DNA of 64,000 nucleotides from contig NW_017803909.1 in the NCBI RefSeq assembly GCF_001625305.1, forward strand, positions 1,923,541-1,987,540, given 5' to 3'. The position numbers and the translations under genes were made by a program. Source of the stretch: Branchiostoma belcheri. Its lineage: Eukaryota > Chordata > Leptocardii > Amphioxiformes > Branchiostomatidae. Under the pieces are notes generated by a model. That model was not told where the DNA came from, did not search any database, and saw only the letters and a list, made by a program, of their open reading frames with translations. Position 1 is the first letter of the stretch. Each line of letters starts with the position of its first letter. Positions 47,601 through 64,000 of this stretch are shown piece by piece.

Positions 47601-48962
47601 TATCATCAACATGTCCGACGGCGAACCGAACGCTAAAGCACACATGATATAGCCGTAGTCAGTCTTTCCGCGATAAATCATCAACATGGCTGACGCACAA
47701 GCCGCTCAGCTCACGGAGGTTGATGTTGACCTCGCAATCACTTTCGTTTTGGACGATTTAGACGAAATATCGTCGCTCAAAAATGAGCAAAAAGATGCAT
47801 TGAATAGTTTCGTTCGTGATGTTTTGGGCGTCCTACCGGTAAAAAAAAGAACGCGCCGAGAAAAGGAACGCTCGCACGAAGATCTGTGTTTACAAAACAA
47901 CAAACATCACTTGAATAATGCAGGCGCGACATTGGCCGTCGCCTCTGAGGCTTAGCCAATCAAAGGAAGCCCCGCTGCTCGGGCTAGCTCATTACGTGAC
48001 GTCATGACCAATCGTTTTATATGTGTGCAAGTCCAGACCCAGTTATAGAGTTTGCGAATATACTACTGGGGATGGTACCCAGGCTAGGCTAAGCGTGTTC
48101 TTGCAGAGAATGTTCTGAGTGGGGGTACGAGGGAGTGAAGTTCAGCAGAGCATCTGCCGTGGAAATATCGATATAGTAACGCCAGGCTAGCAACATCGCG
48201 CCGGTGTGAAAGCGGTTGTAACGTGGCGTGCAGGTCTCTCCCAACGAGATTTCGCAAACGATTTTGGACCCTATCTAAACAGCTCAACGAGCTCTGTGCA
48301 GCTCCAGCCCAGATGTGACAACAGTATTCCATTTTTGGACGGATTTGGCTCTTATACAGATACAAGATGGCAGAAGGAGTTAGGTACTTTCTGGTGCGGT
48401 ACAATGACCCTACCATCTTACCAGCCTCCTTGGCAACAGACTGGATGTAATTGTTCCACTTGAGGTCATATGTGAGTTTGAGGCCCAAAAGGCTATCGAG
48501 GCATGCTGATTCTTTTAGCCCTGTCTCCCCCATATGGACAGGAGGAAGTTTCGGATCAGATCTCTTATGATGGAAAGAGAGAAGCTTTGTTTTGGACGGA
48601 TTAAAGGTCACAAGCCACTGATTCCCCCACTGAACAGTGCGTTCAAGGTCAGCGGAGAGGTCAGCGGCGAGGGAGTCGTTATTATCCTATTCTCCCAAGT
48701 TACATTGAACAGTTAGAAGCAGCTTACATTGAGTACAGTATATATGCAGGTATCCTTTCACTGAGACACGTTTACAATCTACTCAGTGTTGTTTTAGAAG
48801 TATGATCTGCGAGGCTGTACAGCCATGAATGAAGTGCTTATTTCACCACCTGATCACCTTCCATCCCTTCCCTCCCTCCCAGGTGGCAGGAAACTGGTGA
48901 TCACAGTCCAGGGCATGTACAAGCCTACCTTCAACAAGCCTCTTGGGACTCTGGGTCTATAG
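44635..48962 (+). CDS. UPF0047/YjbQ family protein
   Basis: Six exons join in phase: 44635-44797, 45518-45552, 45914-45933, 46044-46128, 46362-46479 and 48883-48962, giving 166 residues (bacterial YjbQ about 138). Family hallmarks are the N-terminal beta strand VWVQQQIRLTDRGRGCHHIT, VGVAHIFLQASSASL, ICEGSDDMPALVKNCLVG, the GHGQGIWLLEH segment (126-136) and RKLVITVQG. E. coli YjbQ has a weak thiamine-phosphate synthase activity; the physiological role is unsettled, so none is assigned here. Where most family members read QHTSASL followed by NEN, this protein reads QASSASL and SDR. The last intron (46480-48882) holds two LINE fragments and a nested DNA transposon. Confidence 0.88.
45633..45787. 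mobile_element. Foldback MITE in UPF0047 intron 2
   Basis: 155 bases with perfect arms of about 62 bases, termini TAGTCTCCACC...GGTGGAGACTA. The flanking 9-mers are GATTTTTGA (45624-45632) and GCTTTTTGA (45788-45796), 8 of 9 identical. No coding capacity. Confidence 0.85.
46563..47085 (+). mobile_element. LINE 3' end (plus strand)
   Basis: The frame ending with the TGA at 46777-46779 reads ADDTHPCQQFLEPGRRTTYQ and then PLSRTERHRQSFIPRSLNIL, the characteristic C-terminus of a group of LINE ORFs. It is followed by a 3'UTR with AATAAA and a TTTCAAAA-repeat tail near 47058-47080. It is truncated at the 5' side. Confidence 0.75.
47120..48690 (-). mobile_element. LINE reverse-transcriptase C-terminal fragment (minus strand)
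   Basis: The minus strand is open in two pieces, 48690-48096 and 47378-47175. The first has the late RT and connection region WLVTFNPSKTKLLSF, LGLKLTYDLKWNNYI, MEYCCHIWAGA and HRRDVASLALLYRYF. The second ends FFPRTTSLWNKLPRECF...FKSRVNKYL. The pieces join in frame once the transposon at 47379-48086 and one 9-bp flank copy are removed. The LINE is truncated upstream. Confidence 0.88.
47379..48086. mobile_element. Non-autonomous TIR transposon with 9-bp target duplication
   Basis: 708 bases with identical 68-base terminal inverted repeats (47379-47446 and 48019-48086), starting TAGCCTGGGTACC. The 9-mer GGCTAAGCG flanks both ends (47370-47378, 48087-48095). An internal ORF at 47686-47955 (89 residues) contains SLKNEQKDALNSFVRDVLG followed by VLP, which resembles the N-terminal motif region of RecQ-type helicases just before the Walker A loop, then diverges into a basic stretch. 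No transposase is present. Identical arms point to recent insertion. Confidence 0.88.
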
Positions 48963-50342
48963 TTCATCACATGCTGCAGCTAATACATGATTCATTTTCT
49001 TCCAAGTGTTTCATACAAATGGCAATCAACAGTAAATATATAAACTATGTTATAGACGGATGTAGCCTTGCCAAAGTATCATAGCCATATTGTTTTCTTA
49101 CAAATAAAGTTTGATTCCAATCTGTTTTCAAATGTTTGTGTTCACTGTGTAGATGTGAAGACTAAGTAAAAAACTACCCTGGGCAAAGTCTGACACTAGA
49201 ATCAGAGTATTTTATTGATGAGCATAAAAGATAGAGCTTTCCTGACAACAATGGTAATGCATATCATCCTTACAAAATAATTAAAATACATGTAGCTTTC
49301 ACCATGTTAATCATTATCTTGGAATATCATACTGTTTTGTTTGAGTGTCCTCCAAATAGATAATGTGATCAGTGGTTAGGACTGCTTGCTTCATCTTGTA
49401 CTTGTATTTGTCTTCTTTATGAAACAACATTCAGTCACAAATACTATACAGATGCAACATGATTACAGAATCCTATTCCCCCAAGTCAATATCCTCATGT
49501 AGGAGTACTACCTACCCTTCACTGTATTTATTGATATTAAGGGGGCACACCCCAGTTTATTTTGGGTCTCAATTCGAATCTGCATACTATTCTAGCGACC
49601 ATCTCTTTCAGGAAATAGCTCTTAAGCCAAAACAATGTGTTTGCAAATGAAGGATATCCCTCTAGCTACGAGAACAATAGAATTTCAATTTCTCTCACCT
49701 CTCACATTTTAGTAAATTTTAGGGGGAAAAAAATTCTTTGATGAAAAATGATGCAAAAAATTGGCCATTTTCACGTGTAATTAGACCCATCACCCAGAAT
49801 TTAGCCACCAATATGACTTATATGGTCGGAAAGAGAAAACCCTTATGTATTATCAAGAAGAGTATAAAGAAAATCCTAACACTGAGATTATCACAATAGC
49901 CCGTCACGCTCAAGGTGGAAGGACACCCGGGCCCAAAATCAATTTTCACCCAAAACACGGCACTTATTACACTTTCCAGCCAGATACTAGATACAATGTA
50001 ATACTATTTTGCAGCAGATTATGAGAAATGTAAACTCAAACATGAACCAACAGAATCCCTTCGTCACTTTTTTTCCGGGCACTACCTCGGACCCCTGTCG
50101 CAAAAGAATTGGTGTGTGCACCGTTAAGAATTATGCATAGCCTACATGTAGCAAAATTACAGACATGTGTCCGTAGTGTCCTTCCCTTTCTTTTCAGAAA
50201 CAATAAGCTCCCTTTGATTGAAAAATTTGGAATGAAGATTGGAAGACAATCATGAATATGGTAACAGTAAGTACTTTGCTGGTGCCCCCCTCCCCCCCAG
50301 ACTCCTGTTTTACAAGTACACATCAGGTCAGTCAGAAGGACT
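48963..50342. other. 3' ends of UPF0047 gene and vinculin B
   Basis: The convergent genes end here. No other coding content is seen. Homology to the sequence downstream of vinculin A begins near 50190, marking the downstream edge of the duplication. Confidence 0.55.
49103..49108 (+). promoter_or_regulatory. Polyadenylation signal of the UPF0047 gene
   Basis: AATAAA about 140 bases past the stop codon. Confidence 0.6.

Positions 50343-64000
<13,658 letters not shown>

Noticed and set aside
47686..47955. Stand-alone 89-residue gene
   Set aside because: It lies entirely inside a TIR transposon and ends where a helicase core should begin, so it is treated as element content.

Overview
The window is animal nuclear DNA from an invertebrate deuterostome, most likely a lancelet (amphioxus, Branchiostoma). 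The reasons are GT-AG introns, genes with small conserved exons, a vinculin with only two central repeats, abundant decayed non-LTR retrotransposons and small inverted-repeat elements, and two 20-N assembly gaps flanked by sequence typical of unresolved allelic differences. The species call is inference; the gene calls rest on conceptual splicing and family motifs.

Layout: 1-1835 holds a tandem array of exon-like modules on the minus strand. 4360-6824 (-) is mitochondrial ribosomal protein L21 in seven coding exons. 8475-10203 and 11204-12895 (+) are tandem copies of an STK35/PDIK1L-like kinase with an unusual Cys-rich, two-helix membrane tail; the second copy has a one-base frameshift in a T run. 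14074-16165 (+) is a DUF218/YdcF-like protein whose first intron contains a LINE interrupted by an inverted-repeat element with an assembly gap in its loop. 20004-43526 (-) is a complete vinculin gene in 22 coding exons with a 10.4-kb first intron. 44635-48962 (+) is a UPF0047/YjbQ-family gene, head-to-head with vinculin. From 50343 to beyond 63660 (-) lies a second vinculin gene in the same orientation, with exons 4-22 in the window and exons 1-3 beyond its end.

The vinculin pair is a segmental duplication: homology covers introns as well as exons and starts about 150 bases past the stop codons. Copy A keeps the proline-rich linker with an FPPPP motif and has a second linker exon that by phase can only replace the first. 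In copy B a deletion fused exons 17 and 18 in frame and removed the whole proline-rich strap. The two genes may therefore differ in how they recruit actin regulators while sharing head and tail.

Three inverted-repeat elements (14545-14768, 45633-45787, 47379-48086) begin with TAG, end with CTA and are flanked by 9-bp target duplications (one of them 8/9). Two sit inside LINE reading frames. The largest carries an ORF fragment resembling the start of RecQ-type helicases. They look like one non-autonomous DNA transposon group.
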